Source: Amaranthus tricolor (taxonomy: Eukaryota > Streptophyta > Magnoliopsida > Caryophyllales > Amaranthaceae). From it: a stretch of 64,000 bases of DNA. Location: assembly GCF_026212465.1 (NCBI RefSeq), contig NC_080048.1, positions 23,441,977 to 23,505,976 of the forward strand, in the 5' to 3' direction. Positions 42,734 to 55,250 of the stretch are shown here, piece after piece. The translations under genes and the position numbers were made by a program. How positions within the stretch are numbered: the stretch's first letter is position 1; each line of letters opens with the position of its first letter. The notes under the pieces are model-generated. The model saw nothing but the letters and a program-made list of their open reading frames with translations, was not told the origin of the DNA and searched no databases.

Positions 42734-44096
42734 TCAACATTGGTGAGCCGTTTAATCATGCACACAACATTTACTGTGGCATATGTACCCCTCATTTAGG
42801 CTAAAACATTTTTTTATATAATATATGTCTTGTAATTTCAATAGCATTTGAAAAGTCAAAAATACATCTTTTATTTGCAACAAGGCGAAACATACTTTAT
42901 TTGCAACATAGCAAAATCAAATCATAATGTTTCTCACATGGGTAAAACATGCTTAGCATAATCACATCATCAAACGTAACTTTTATATTATATTGGGGCA
43001 TCACTAGCACGTATGGAAATGCATCGAAACAAAAAGTGATTAAAATTGAATACGATTTTTCAAGGAAAGCACTAAAAATGTTTTATTTCAATCCTTCTTA
43101 AAGTAAATATAACTTAAAAGAGTTTTGAAATTCATTCAAAACAAACTAGAATATAGTTCATAAGTCTATAAAATCATTACGACAAAAGATTTTATAACAC
43201 ACTATTTTCTTAAATACAAGATAGTTTTGCTCGTAATAAAATCGATAATTGATTTACAAAATACATATTAATTATTCAACAAGGCCCAAATTAATCAAGT
43301 CATTATAATACCTTATTTAAAATGAATTTAAGGTTATCCCATCAAATTATAATTGATTATTCCAATTTATAACGATTTTATGATTATATTCGACAATTTA
43401 GGAATTTACCATTATTTAAATGATGTCTTAAATCCGTATAATTATAAACCATATAAGTTAAAATTATTTTACACTATGAGTCAGTAGATTATTGATTCAA
43501 TTATAACTTTTTGATATAGGCCTATATTTACTCAAATTAAATTACCAATATTACACCTTTTAATAAATAAATAATTTCTATTACCTTGATAAATTAGAAA
43601 ATAATTAATAATTAGCTTATAAAAATTATACAAAAAGTTATAGAAATAATATAATACTTTTATTACCCCATTTAAACTTATAAAAGTCATGTATAATATT
43701 TTATTATTTTGTATAGGCATTTTATCGATAAATAAAATACAATTGGTTTAAAATTATTGAAGTTAGAATAAAATAATATAAAAATTCTACGATGTTCCTG
43801 AAACTATATTAAGAGATATAAAATTTTAAATAACCATTAAAAATTACATGGGGTATTTTTAATAATTAATGTCATTATTTTAATGATAAAACAAATATAA
43901 TTTACTTAAGTCCAAACATAGTCACGAAAATCCATATAACTTTTTTTAACATGCATCTATTATTTAGGTAAGTGTCTGAAAAATGTTTCATTTCCAAAAG
44001 ACGTCATGTAATATTTATTTTATATTTTACCGTTTTTTTAACTTACCGATTTTTAATTACAGAGTAAAAATTATTAAGGTTCTTAAGTGATAGAAC

Positions 44097-44606
44097 TCAC
44101 AAGTCTTGAGCTTCTTCAATGGCGGTGACATTTGGACCCCATTTGGATCTTGGAAGACACCTCAAGACCTTCTGGACTTTTTCTGCATTAGTAAAAGTTT
44201 TACCAAGAGAATTCAAACTGCTAGTAATTAATGTAAAACGAGTAAACATTTCATTTATATTCTCATCGTTTTTCATCTTGAACATTTTGTATTGATGCAT
44301 GAGAATGCTGATCTTTGTCTCCTTTACTTGAATTTTTCCTTTATATGTCACAACCAACATATCCCATATTTCCTTAGCACTTGTGCATGATAAAGCTCTA
44401 TTGAACTCGGTACCATTTAAAGCACAACACAATTGATTCATTGCTCTATAGTTTTTGGATACGGATTCCAAATCACTTTGTGAGTATTCAGATTCGAATT
44501 TTACCACATCATTTCCTTGAGCGTCCTTTTTCATTGGTACATTAGGTCCTTTAGTTATGATGTCCCAAAGTTCCATATCTTGATCAATCACAAACATCTT
44601 CATCAA
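44097..44606 (-). pseudogene. gag: Copia Gag UBN2-domain fragment (P2)
   Basis: Same minus-strand fragment as 15350-15856, with only a few amino-acid differences (for example KGKIQVK for KGKSQVK, QYKMF for QYEMF). It is open from the ATG at 44606 to near EEAQDL. Truncated after about 168 codons; the rest of the element is missing. Confidence 0.9.
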
Positions 44607-44731
44607 AGTTCTCCAATGAGAGAAATTTGTTCCACAAAATAAAGGAGGCCTAGAGCACGAACGACCTTAAGCAAACAACCCTTCTCCTATCGAATCCATC
44701 ACAAGATATTAATATTTATATGTGAAACAAA

Positions 44732-44743
44732 GCTCTGATACCA
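44732..44743 (-). other. Primer binding site of the truncated Copia in P2
   Basis: The minus strand reads TGGTATCAGAGC. The LTR starts at 44753 (TGATAGAAGATC in plus orientation) and runs to about 45640 (end unresolved). A TATA-like ATTTATATAT lies at about 45355. Confidence 0.85.
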
Positions 44744-45829
44744 ATTGAAAGTTGATAGAAGATCAAATACTCTCTAGAGGGGGGTGAATAGAGACTATGC
44801 CCGATTAAAATTTTTTCCTGAAAGGTTAGCTCAAGAGCTTGGGTGACCTTTCAAAACTGTTTTCTGGAACACTTTTAGGTCGATTGGTAAATCTATAATG
44901 TATGTGCGAAAATGAACTTAAACAATAACGAGCGATATGTTAACGAGGTACGGCTCTAAACAGCCTACTCCCCGTCTATGGGTTCTCTTCCAACCTGTAG
45001 GATTCAACGCCTTTAATTAATGAACTTTAAGACAACATAGAAGATCTCTCTATCTTCTCTTACCACGTTCTTCCTCTTGAAGAACGTCTTACAAGTTCAC
45101 TTAATAAAAGCACAAATCCCAATCTCACAATAGAGATTACAAGTTGAATACTTTAAAAAGTATTCCAAGGTTTGGCCCATTTAATAATGAAAATCTAACT
45201 CTTTTTAACACTAAATCCTATTACAAATATAAGAGTTAGATGAACTAAGAATTACAATACGTTTTGAACGTTTAGTGAATGATAGATCTTAATTCAAGAA
45301 GAGATAAAACTACAAGAAAATGCTGCAATCTTAATCCTTGAATGAACCCTTATATTTATATATGTCACGCCTCAACGTATCCTTGTAGAGCAAGAAAGCT
45401 TCATCCCTCAATTTCGTTGACCTAGTTAATCTGCGCCCCCGTCTTCAAGATCTTTAACTTAAACTCAAACTGACATTGCACTGAAAGCTCATATAATTAC
45501 GTCATTGTGTGTTGTATTTTTTTAATAACAACCATTTCCATGCTGCCACGATAACACTTATACAAGATATTGAAACTTCAGCAAAAACCAGATAATACAA
45601 CGTGTAAAATCTTTTTCAAATTAAATCCCTATTTTTAACATCAATTTAAATTGTCTTTTCCTATTTTTAGTGTCAATTTAAATTGTCATCTTATTTATAG
45701 GAAAGCCTATAATTAGTTTAGCTTAACAACTTATTTAATTTCAAATATTCAAATATAAACCGTGTAATAAGCTATTCAACGTGTAAGACATTCGAACATT
45801 TAAATATCTTAAGCACACGTTTATTTCAA

Positions 45830-46150
45830 AACTCAAATTTAAATACAAATATAATTTCAAGTATTTCAACGTCTTGAACATTCATTTATTTAATTCAAAT
45901 ATAATCTTATCCAAAAGCTTAAATTTAATTTCAAAATTTAAGTATAACTTTATCTAAATTATCTTCAGTCATTTAATTTAATCTCAATTAAATATATTTT
46001 GGACTTAAATAATTTGTCAATTAATTACTTAATATTTAATATGATTTTGAACTTACTTAAACAACAACATATAATTACTTAACTTATTGTTTAACTTAAT
46101 ATGTGTTTTGAATTATCATCATTTAAGAGAATTGAGTCTTCAATCTCCCC
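45830..46150. other. AT-rich stretch, no gene seen
   Basis: Start of the single-copy region U. Nothing but AT-rich sequence with many TTTAA motifs. Confidence 0.5.
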
Positions 46151-46430
46151 GTTTTTACCTATCATAACGATAGTTTTTAAAAAAACGGACGTCGTAGTTA
46201 TCCTTATAGGTTAACTTTTTCGAAAATCCAGTCGAAACAAGTACTAATTTGCCTATTTTTCGACACGTAGACTAAAAAGATATTTAAAACAATGTTAAAT
46301 ATCTTTTTCACTCTACGTGTCGAAAAATAGACGAATTAGTACTTGTTTCGACCGAATTTCCGAAACGTTACTCGACGAGGGTAATCATGACATCCATTTT
46401 TTAAAAAATATCGTTATGATGGGTAAAAAC
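46151..46430. mobile_element. 280-bp fold-back element (long imperfect hairpin)
   Basis: The arms are about 46151-46286 and 46295-46430, with a loop of about 8 bases. They start with GTTTTTACC-TATCATAACGATA on the left and the complement of TATCGTTATGATGGGTAAAAAC on the right. Long matched stretches include GTCGAAACAAGTACTAATT and TATTTTTCGACACGTAG. A transcript would fold into one long duplex. Most like a fold-back MITE. No target duplication was clearly seen. Confidence 0.85.
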
Positions 46431-46731
46431 GACACTTAAGTGCTTATACATAAGATTACTATTGGTAATTAGGAAAGTCAAAGGTGATTATGGATGGTCA
46501 ACAAAACTCAAAGGTGATTAGCGATGGTAAATGGTAATTTAGGCTGGTCAATGATCATTTGGGTTGGAAAACGATCACTTGGCCTGAATGGTGTAGACTT
46601 TGATACTTTGGAGGCAGTAATTCGCTAAAAACAAACTTTAAGGTTATAATTTGCAAAAGTCATAAATTTGAAGGTTGTTATTTGCAAATTACTCCACATT
46701 GAATTATATTTCATGCCAAGCTATACAATAT

Positions 46732-46762
<31 letters not shown>

Positions 46763-47019
46763 TAATACTCCTAATGTAACGAATATTGTTCTCGCCAATA
46801 GTTACCAATTGTAACGAATTCTCTATTTAAACCTTATGTAATTGCCCCATCCTTAAGAATTAAACTTTTTTTAGTGGTTGATTGTTCTCCTCAACCAACC
46901 TTTTCCCCAAGATAAGCTCAGCAATAAGAGGAATTGAGTAGCAAAAGCTACATGTAATCAGGTATGGATATCTATGGCTTGGGAAAAAGATCCATATAGG
47001 GATTAAGTTAGAAAACACG
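46431..47019. other. Spacer with short repeats, no gene seen
   Basis: GATGGTCAA/GGCTGGTCAA-type repeats at 46480-46600, two copies of a roughly 30-bp AAGGTTATAATTTGCAAA-like motif at about 46637-46691 that resemble a transposon end, and an (ATTT)n tract at about 46728-46763. Confidence 0.45.
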
Positions 47020-48085
47020 GATTAACTTTGTCGCCATTTACTCTCTTTTAATTTCGGTGACTTGGCGATAAAAGCCTTTTGTCACCAAATCTCTCTCTAT
47101 TTTTTGCGAAAGCTTTAGTGATAAAGGCTTTGTCGCCAAATCTTTCTCACCATGTTTATAGGTATAGTCTCATATCCCCATCTTATTGTCCCTCCAAAGA
47201 CAATATTTATCCCATCTTCCTTCTCTCTCCATCTTCCTACACTTAAACAACTATATATTTCTTCTCTTTCCCCAAACTCCCATAAACACAATATTAATCC
47301 CTTCATTAATGGAAGCTATTACTTTTCGTTCTCCATCCTTCAAAAAAGATACTTATCTTCTCTCTAGTTTCAAACTTTCTAAAAAATCTCCTTTATCTGA
47401 ACTCAAATCTAAGCTTTTTCTTTTCATTCAACCCAAAACCCATTGATTTGAGGTATCCCTCTTCTTTCTAACAAAAAAAAAATTGTATGTTTTACTCTTT
47501 AAATTACCCAGAGCTCGAGATATTAAGGGTAAGGAAATGTATGATAAACTATTCAGAGATGATGATAAACTTAAAAGTGTTTTAGATGTAGAGTTCAAGT
47601 TCTTGAATGAGGGATTCAATTAGTACATTTTAAACTTAGTGGTGTTAATTCTACTATTAAGGTTATTTTTTATTTTATTTTTATTATAAATTTTGTAGAT
47701 TAATCTTTGATTGAACAATAAATGTGTTAATTTTTTGTATATAGATTGATATAGTGATGCAACTTTTGTGAAATATATAATTTAATGAATGCTTGATTAT
47801 TTTAAAATTTTAATTTAATTATTTATTATTTAATGCTTGAGTTTTGAATGATATTTATAAAAATTAATTGAATATTTATTATCCTTATTGAATAATAATA
47901 ATAATTATTCAATTATTATTTTTGTAATAAGAGTATGATTTGGTGTTATGCATGACGTCAATTTTTTTTATTTTGTCACCGAACTGGGAACAAATGTGAT
48001 GAGAACCTTTTGTTTTGGCGACAAAATTGGTGGTGACAAAGGGTCTTGTCCCCAAAATTATCGCTAAAAGCTGTTGACAAAGGGT
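47020..48085. mobile_element. CACTA-like segment with GTCGCCAAA subterminal motifs
   Basis: Both edges carry mutually inverted motifs: TTTGTCGCC/GGCGATAAAAGCC at 47027-47140 and TTGGCGACAAAA/GGTGACAAAGGG at 47976-48085. This layout is common in plant CACTA elements, but I see no CACTA terminus, so the family is a guess. The interior has protein-like segments listed separately. Confidence 0.4.
47309..47622 (+). pseudogene. Possible captured gene exons inside the CACTA-like segment
   Basis: Two open pieces in plus orientation. The first, from ATG 47309 to TGA 47446, is 45 codons, rich in Ser, Lys and Leu (MEAITFRSPSFKKDTYLLSS), like a plastid transit peptide. The second (about 47508-47622) reads LPRARDIKGKEMYDKLFRDD then DKLKSVLDVEFKFLNEGFN and stop. 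The composition is that of a real protein, but I do not recognise the family. The link between the pieces (intron or decay) is uncertain. Confidence 0.35.
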
Positions 48086-48155
48086 CTTGAGTATGATTAA
48101 TCTTCTTTAACATTTGATAGATGGACATAGAAACTAGAATGGAGAGGAAATTTTT

Positions 48156-48714
48156 ATGAATGGAAGAAAGCTCCTTAATCTACAGGACTTAATGTCCTTG
48201 ATCGTGGGCAATGAGGCCCAAAGAGGCTTAAATGACACTACTAGTTGGAAATGGACCAATAATGATAGATTCTCAGTGAAAAGTCTCCTAGAGAAACTTA
48301 AGGAAGTAACTAAACCCTTGCTTAGCAAGGAAATTATAAAATTCATTTGGTTGTGCGTTGCTCCTCCTAAGGCACAACGAAATCTTTCATTGGTTTGCCT
48401 ATGTAAAGTAAAAAACGGGTGTTCTATTATACTCCCTTAGTATTATAGACCACACTCCAACCCTTTTCTCTTTTTGCAAGCTAGAGATAGAAAACATAGA
48501 TCATCTACTATTTAGTTGCATGATTTCTTGGTGCTTTTGGATGAGTATCTTGGATTGGTGCGGTATTCGGGATGCATTACAAAATAATAGCTCAAACATC
48601 ATACTAGAATGGAAAGGATACCAGTTTGCAAGGCATCTTTTAAGTATGTGCAATTCTATTATTGTTTTGTGTTATATGGAGCTTATGGTACAAGAAAAAC
48701 CTAGTGATAATTGA
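48156..48714 (+). pseudogene. LINE reverse-transcriptase C-terminal zf-RVT fragment
   Basis: 48156-48440 reads DTTSWKWTNNDRFSVKSLLE, FIWLCVAPPKAQ; after a frame change the next piece (about 48470-48714) has CKLEIENIDHLLFSCMISWC, FWMSILDW. The pattern W....NG.FSVKS...L, W....PPK...., C..C....E...HL...C....W.W is the zf-RVT domain at the end of plant LINE polyproteins. Frameshift and truncation make it inactive. An A-rich run follows at 48715-48735, as expected near a LINE 3' end. Confidence 0.8.
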
Positions 48715-48735
48715 CAAAAAAAAAAAGAAAAAGAA

Positions 48736-49739
48736 GATAATCTACAAAGAGCGATAAATGTTGAAATGAAAGCCTCAAAGAGGTTCAACAATGAAAAATA
48801 AGATGAAAATATAAGGAAAAGATGAACATAAGTGTTTATGAGTTATCTTGGATACCTTCCCCTCAAATGTAGTTTTATTATAATTGATTCCAGAATAAAA
48901 GTATAATAAACCTTCCTTATCTTGATAAAAAGCTCTTAAGATCACAATACTAGAGCAAAGTAAGAACACACTCTCAAGTTTCAAACAATTGAACTAGCCG
49001 TCTCACAAGTTTGTGTGTTTGTGGTGACTTTGTTTTAAGAATGATACTTCTTTTTCTAAAGAAAGGAAAACATCATTCTTCAAACCACACTCCATGCACC
49101 ATCAAAGCACAGTTCCACCAATAATTAATCATAGCAATTAGTATGACGATAAACAACTCAATAAACAACACATTAAACAAGAAACAATGTGCCCAAATCA
49201 ATGCCAAATGTTCATATTCTAACCGTTGGACTCTTCTGACAGAGGCTACTCGAACGAGCCTCACATTGCTCGAACGAGCCACCTACAGCAAACCAAACAG
49301 AACCATTCCGCCCAACATGATCGAACAAGCACCTAATCGAGCCAACATACTTACTTCGTTTCCCTTCTTGCCTTGTTTGAGCATCCCCATTTCCACGCCT
49401 TGACTCGTTGAAGGCATGGTTTCTCCCCTTAATGAAACCTCATATTGACCACTTCATTGAACGTCTCAAACACCAACTCACTTGCATATGACACATCCTT
49501 AAATTCTTTCTCCAAAGTACAAGCTAGATTTGTTCGATCAAGTGTTCAAAGTCATGAGTAATTACACTTGCATTAACAAATGTGATTAAGATGAGAGCTT
49601 GCTTAAGGGCAAAAGAAATAATAAAGGATTTCCAATTTTAAACACATGTTATCATATACGATAGTTTGATTTGTGACTACTAGTGTTCTTGCATCATGCA
49701 ATTATTTTATGGTTATCAAATAGGACATTTCAACTTTGT
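48736..49739. other. Spacer, no gene seen
   Basis: Some TCGAACGAGCC repeats at 49248-49281 (GCTCGAACGAGC at 49268-49279) recall the GCTCG hairpins in block C. From about 49671 the sequence starts the C2/C3 tandem unit. Confidence 0.45.
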
Positions 49740-49749
49740 ATTTCATGCT

Positions 49750-49866
49750 GTAGGCAGGGCCATTGATTAGCAAGGGTAAAGCGGGCTACCGCCCAGAGTC
49801 CTAAATGTTTTAGGGACCAAAAAAATTATTTTTATTTATATATGTGATATTAATTTTAATTAAAGG
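49750..49866. mobile_element. hAT-like transposon end (copy C2)
   Basis: CAGGGCCATTGATTAGCAAG followed by CTACCGCCCAGAGTCCTAAATG and TTTTAGGGACC resembles the ends of a plant hAT group. Copied at 55053-55167. No partner end. Confidence 0.35.
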
Positions 49867-49966
49867 TAGAAAAAATTATCCGGAATAATCCCAACCATTG
49901 CCTATTTGCTGTGAATAATCCCGACTATTAATTATTTTTAAATAATCCATCCTTTGCATATTTGCT

Positions 49967-51560
49967 TAGCTGCTGCCCATTTTTTGTTTAGCTATTGGCC
50001 TTTGTGCTCTTGGATTAAGTTTGGATCTATTCCTTTTCAAAGTTGAAGCATAGGCAAGGCAACCAAAGGACTTGAGCATATCATATGAAGGTGTCTTAGA
50101 ATATAATACTTTAAAGGGAATTTTTTTGTTCAAAACAGTGAGGGGCACTTTATTGATCAAGTGTGCTGCATATTGCACATAATCACCCAAAAAGACGTAG
50201 GTACTTTTGATTGAAAAAACAATGCTCTAACAACTTCAAGAAGGTTTGTTGGGGAGTGTCAACACAACTAGTTTGGTGTTTAATGCCTTTTGCATTGTAA
50301 AAAGAGAGGGTTTCTCCTTCACTTAGTTCTCTTGCATTCTTAGTTCTCACAATTTTGATTTTTTTATTGAATTGTGTGAGAACAAATTCATTAAAATTTG
50401 TAAAGAGAGATGAGAAATCAAATTTATGTTTAATCAATATAATCCTTGCAAATCTAGAGAAATCATCAACATTGGTAACAAAGCTACTATAATTTTTTCT
50501 TGTAGGGGTTTCATTGGTCCGCAAATATCAATGTGTGGCATATAAAATATTTCACAAGTCTTTATTGAGCTTGGAGTAAAACTACATCTAGTCATCTTTG
50601 CTAGAGTATTTACATCAATATTTCAAAACTCAGGAAATAGGTATTATAAACTTGAGAAAGGAAGGTGTCTAAGTCTAAGATGCCACATTTTAATGTCATT
50701 AAGAATGTCATCACTGTTCTTTTCTTGACAGTAGCCTAGTATATAGTATCAAGACTCTTTGTTAAAGTCTCAATTCCAACTGCAAGCTGTGTTGAAGTGT
50801 GCACACTAGTAGCAGACTCTGCATTCTGTCTGACTAATTGTTTTTTTTTTTTGCATAGGGAAATCAAAGGAAGTAGAATGTGTTGCTTCACCCTTAGTCA
50901 AGGTGTAGTATAAGCCATTTCTTGACTTACCAAGAAGCAAAGGCTTCTTCGTCAAAGACTCCTGCAAAAACAATTGTCAACAAAATATCAAACCTTGCAA
51001 TTAAGGTCCTTCACAAGTTTGTGTACTGACAGTAGATTAAAATGACATTGCCTATGATTTGCACCTTTGTTTTTCTTCCATCAAGCACTGTGATATAGCG
51101 TGATTTCCCATGCAATGTCTTATAACTACTAAAAAAAACTTAACTCACAACAAATATGATCAGAAGCTCTACTATCTATAACTAGTAAAAAAAACTTCTA
51201 TGAGCACTACTTGTTGTTGATCTTTTGATCATACAATCTATAAATTCGAGTTTTTTCTTTCCTAATAAACCAATAGAGATAGCCCTCTTCCAAGCCTTAA
51301 AACCTACCCCTGAGAAAACAGTAGGCATAAGTTTAAGCCTTATGTCTATGGGATGTAGAAAATATGGGTTGGATGGATTCATTGTGGGATCACTTGACTT
51401 CGAACTCTTATCTTGATTACACATCATCTTTGATTATTGATGAATCTTTAAAAACAGAATCAAGAAAAAGAAGAGAATACACTTAAAAGTGTATAAGAAA
51501 AAACAAATGAAAGGCTGATGGATCGAAAAAAAGGCTGATGGATTGAATGATTCAAAGCTT
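49967..51560 (-). pseudogene. Ty1/Copia remnant C2
   Basis: The same minus-strand remnant as C1: gag N-terminus 51182-51427, protease/pre-integrase traces, integrase core 50183-50524 (FVTNVDDFSRFARIILIKHK then VRTKNARELSEGE), integrase C-terminal side 49966-50190. The core again has K where the catalytic Asp is expected. Differs from C1 by small deletions (for example near 51040). Confidence 0.85.
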
Positions 51561-51577
51561 GTTCAACTCTGATACAA

Positions 51578-51999
51578 TGTTATAAATGGTAACTACAGGA
51601 AAAGAAAGAATATTATCATTGATCATCAAAACCGAAGTACAAAAGTGAGGGTTACAAGGCTCCTTATATAAGAAGGAGCAGCAGCCAAGAAAATGAAATA
51701 CAAAGAATCAATTAATTATAACAAATTTTCTTGTTGTAACTACATTTGATCTAAGTAACAACAAGCCTATCTTAATAACTCTTTTATAACTAACTTAGCT
51801 ATACAAAATATAACCCTATTAGAAGCTGAACTGTAGATTCTTGCACACATCTGACAAAAGGCTTGATTGTTTGGAGGTTCTTCTGCTTCACTTTGATTCA
51901 GCTGGTTCTCCTTAGTACTATGTGTATGTTGTGCATTACTAGCACTACTATATTCAACAATTAGTTCCATATACATGTAGATCATCTCCTTCCACTCCA
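51578..51999 (-). repeat. 5' LTR of Copia remnant C2, about 422 bp
   Basis: TG at 51578 to CA at 51999, with the TATA-like CTTATATAAG near 51665. The adjacent primer site is degenerate (CTCTGATACAATG). Confidence 0.65.
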
Positions 52000-52189
52000 A
52001 AAATAATTAATTTGGCGATCAAAAGGAACGACCAATCCGTAGAAAAGTAGATTTAATCACGTGAAACAACCAAACATTTTGGTGTTCAACTATTAGCGCA
52101 CTAGCAAGAAGAATTTTATGCTCATTTCATCGGCTAACATTTTCTAAGGCAGGTGAATTCAAATTCTAAAACTATAACGACTAAATAAC

Positions 52190-52640
52190 TATTAATTATG
52201 TTGTCGCCTAGCTTTTTCAAATTGGAAATTTTGGTTATAAATTGGAAATATTAATTATGATGAATTTTTATTAAATAATAAAAGTTTGATGTACAATAGG
52301 TTATCAACATTGCTTAATATAGAATTCATTCATGGTATGTTGAGATTCTTGCCCGAAAATCACTTTTTTAGGAGGGATTGGAGGAATTTCAGGAATGGGG
52401 TCAAAGAGATTAAAAACAATCCTCTTGACCAGTATGGGATGATGAGGGTGCATGAAGAGAAAGTGGTTGACTTGACGCGCCATATTTATGTCTCTACGGA
52501 CACCAAAGCTTGGCTAAACACGCAATGACATTTAGATATGTTGCATTAGCGTTTAGCTATCGTTGAGAATGTAAAATGCTCGACTAAACGAACTTCTCAG
52601 CCGAGGGGATTATAGCCATGCACTAGGGGGGGTCAAGTAG
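52190..52640 (+). other. C2-specific insert with an unrecognised 80-codon frame
   Basis: Sequence absent from C1 and C3. A frame at 52286-52528 includes MLRFLPENHFFRRDWRNFRN and DLTRHIYVSTDTKAWLNTQ, which look protein-like, but I recognise no family. Possibly a captured gene piece. Confidence 0.3.
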
Positions 52641-53821
52641 GGGTTAAAATTTAACGGCTAATTGTCTTTCATTCACAAAAAATTAAACCCTCTAATATTT
52701 TTCGTTACGAATTTTTCATACTTTCAATATAATGAATAAATCAAGCTTAATAATTTCCTCTATTGTATGTGACTATAAATATCCAGGATTGAACTTTATC
52801 TACGACAGATTATCTTGCAGCCTCATATTAAGTAATTATCCAGTCTATGTTTTCTATATTATTCTCGTTATAATGTACTTATTTAGTTTGGATTATATTC
52901 TATAATTTCTATTGGATATTTCTTTGTGTTATCCTAATTTGAGTAACATGTATTTTTAAAGAACTCTTATGGTGTGATATGGCTTTAAAACTCACAATCT
53001 CTAATGATGTTTTAAAACTCCTTATATAGCCCTAAAATATATTAGAATAACTTAGGAAAAAAGGCTTAAAAGCCCATACAAAACCTACGTCTGATATGGC
53101 TGTACCTTGCTCGACCCGAGCAGGTTTGGCTCGATTAGTCGAGCGCCTTCATAGAGGCTGCTGGTTTGCTACTGATCTTTGGCTCGACCGAGCCATAGTG
53201 TGCTCAACGCCTCTTGTCAATAAATTCCCAAACTCAATTAATCAACTTATATTTTCTCATTCTCTTCAATGGCCATGGAAAGAAAATTTTAAATTTATGA
53301 AAAACAAAATTTATCAAAAGAATTGAAGCCCACAAGATAATAGGAGAAAGGGAGTAACAGTAGAATAAGCACCGGCCACGTGGAATGCGGCTACAACCTC
53401 AAAGTAGGTATTGTCTTGGTTATGATTTCAGTTGTTATCAGTAAATTTTGGTTACTGGAAATTGATTTCAAGCTAATGTTTATTTGTACTAATATTATAT
53501 GTTTCTTCTTGTTGTGATTGTTTTTTTGATGCTTTTATCAGTTGTTATCAGTTGTTATGATTTCAGTTGTTATCATTTGATGCTTTTAGTTTATTTCAAG
53601 CTAATGTTCATTGTTTTAATGATTGACAATTTTTTGTGTTTGAATTTTTCATTGTGTGAAAATTCAATATAAATTTGGTGTATTATGGGTGATCTAAAGA
53701 TGCTTATTTTTTAAGTTTTTATTATTTAAAGGTTTTGTGAGATGTGAATAGAAAATCTTAAGATGTAGTTTTTCTATTTTGAAAATTCTAAGTTAAATTT
53801 GATGAAAGCCTAATTTTTTTA

Positions 53822-54854
53822 GGAAAAATTACCCTGAATAATACGAACTTTCACTAATTTTCTAATAATAATACGAACTTTCAATTAACCATGAATAATA
53901 CGAACTTTGACATGTGTTTCCCACTGGCATACCTGACCGGTTTATGACCGGGAGAAACGGTTACTTCCTCATTTCTTCATCAGTTTCATGAGTTTATAGA
54001 CAGCAGGTCAGCAGCCTTCATCTTCTTCATTTCCTCACTTTGCTCTTCCCATCAAAATTAGTTTAATTTGAGCTTAGATACCATCAAAAATCCCAACAAA
54101 TAAAAAGTTTTGAACTTTTTCTCCTTCTAGATTTTGTGTGACACGAAAAAGGGGGAAGAAGAAGAGAAGATTAGTATGTAAATTGATGAAATTTTCTAGG
54201 GTTTTTTTACTTTTTCTTATGTGTTTTCATGTACCTAAAAGCTTGAACTTAGTTTCTCTAATTTTTTTTTCAATGCAAATCTATGATCTTTTGCCAAATC
54301 CCGCATTGATTTATTGCACTCAATACACCATCACGTTGAGATTTCAATTGGGTTTCATACAACAATATACCAATCTCGGCCATTTTTTCTTCTTAGGGGA
54401 GTCAGAAAATATGCATCTGTAGAAATAAAAAAAGAATTACATACATAAATCAATCAAAATCCCAAATGATTATAAAGCAGATTCATTGTAATTTGTAAAG
54501 ATTAAAAACTTAAGTATCATAAAAGATACATAATTAACAGATTTATCAATGTACTATAAAAACCCAGAAAAGAAAAAGATTAAAAAACAATAATTAATGG
54601 GTATTTTGATTCAATAATTAACTAATTAATGGGTACCCCAGCTGCGTGAGGGAGAAGCAGCTCTTTCTTTTCCTTAATTTTATCAGCAAAAAAAAAAATT
54701 TTAAAAGAACTCAGCAGATTTACCGGTGATAATAAAATAGTATGCCAGCGGAAAACACATGTCAAAGTTCCTATTATTCATGGTTAATTGAAAGTTCGTA
54801 TTATTGTTGAAAAATCAATGAAAGTTCGTTTTATTCAGGGTAATGTAATTTTTT
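53822..54854. mobile_element. Mutator-like element (copy C2)
   Basis: As 4206-5231, with ends at AAAAATTACCCTG and its inverse; the right end is slightly altered (GGGTAATGTAATTTT). It lacks the 2-bp insertion of C1, so the minus-strand ATGGCCGA frame stays open. Confidence 0.65.
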
Positions 54855-55052
54855 TTATTGTTGGGTCATATTTAAGGATTGTTCACATAGAATGCTAATG
54901 TTATGTTCTTCCAAAGTCTTCAAATTCTAGATCAGAGGTGATTAATGGCTCGTGATTAATGGCTCTTGATTTGTGACTACTAGTGTTCTTGCATCATGCA
55001 ATTATTTTATGGTTATCAAATAGGACATTTCAACTTTATATTTCATGTTGTA

Positions 55053-55167
55053 GGCAGGGCCATCGATTAGCAAGGGTAAAGCGAGCTACCGCCCAGAGTC
55101 CTAAATGTTTTAGGGACCAAAAAACTTATTTTTATTTATATATGTGATATTAATTTGAATTAAAGGT
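55053..55167. mobile_element. hAT-like transposon end (copy C3)
   Basis: Counterpart of 49750-49866 with few changes. Confidence 0.35.
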
Positions 55168-55250
55168 AGAAAAAATTATTCGGAATTATCCCAACCATTG
55201 CCTATTTGCTGTCCCGACTATGAATTATTTTTAAATAATCCAACCTTTTC

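Larger units (their letters stand above)
42734..45829. repeat. Block P2, part right of the Copia insertion
   Basis: Matches 14029 to about 17018 with few changes: an extra roughly 60 bp at about 43340-43395, and about 70 bp near 44632-44702 missing from P1. It diverges from P1 after CGTTTATTTCAAAAC, where P1 enters the inverted C. The AT-rich 42734-44090 shows no gene. Confidence 0.9.
49671..54970 (+). repeat. Block C2, first unit of a 5.3-kb tandem duplication
   Basis: TTGATTTGTGACTACTAG at about 49668 recurs at about 54968, where C3 starts. The unit has internal changes: non-homologous sequence at about 52190-52640 and a deletion at about 52958 relative to C1. Confidence 0.85.
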
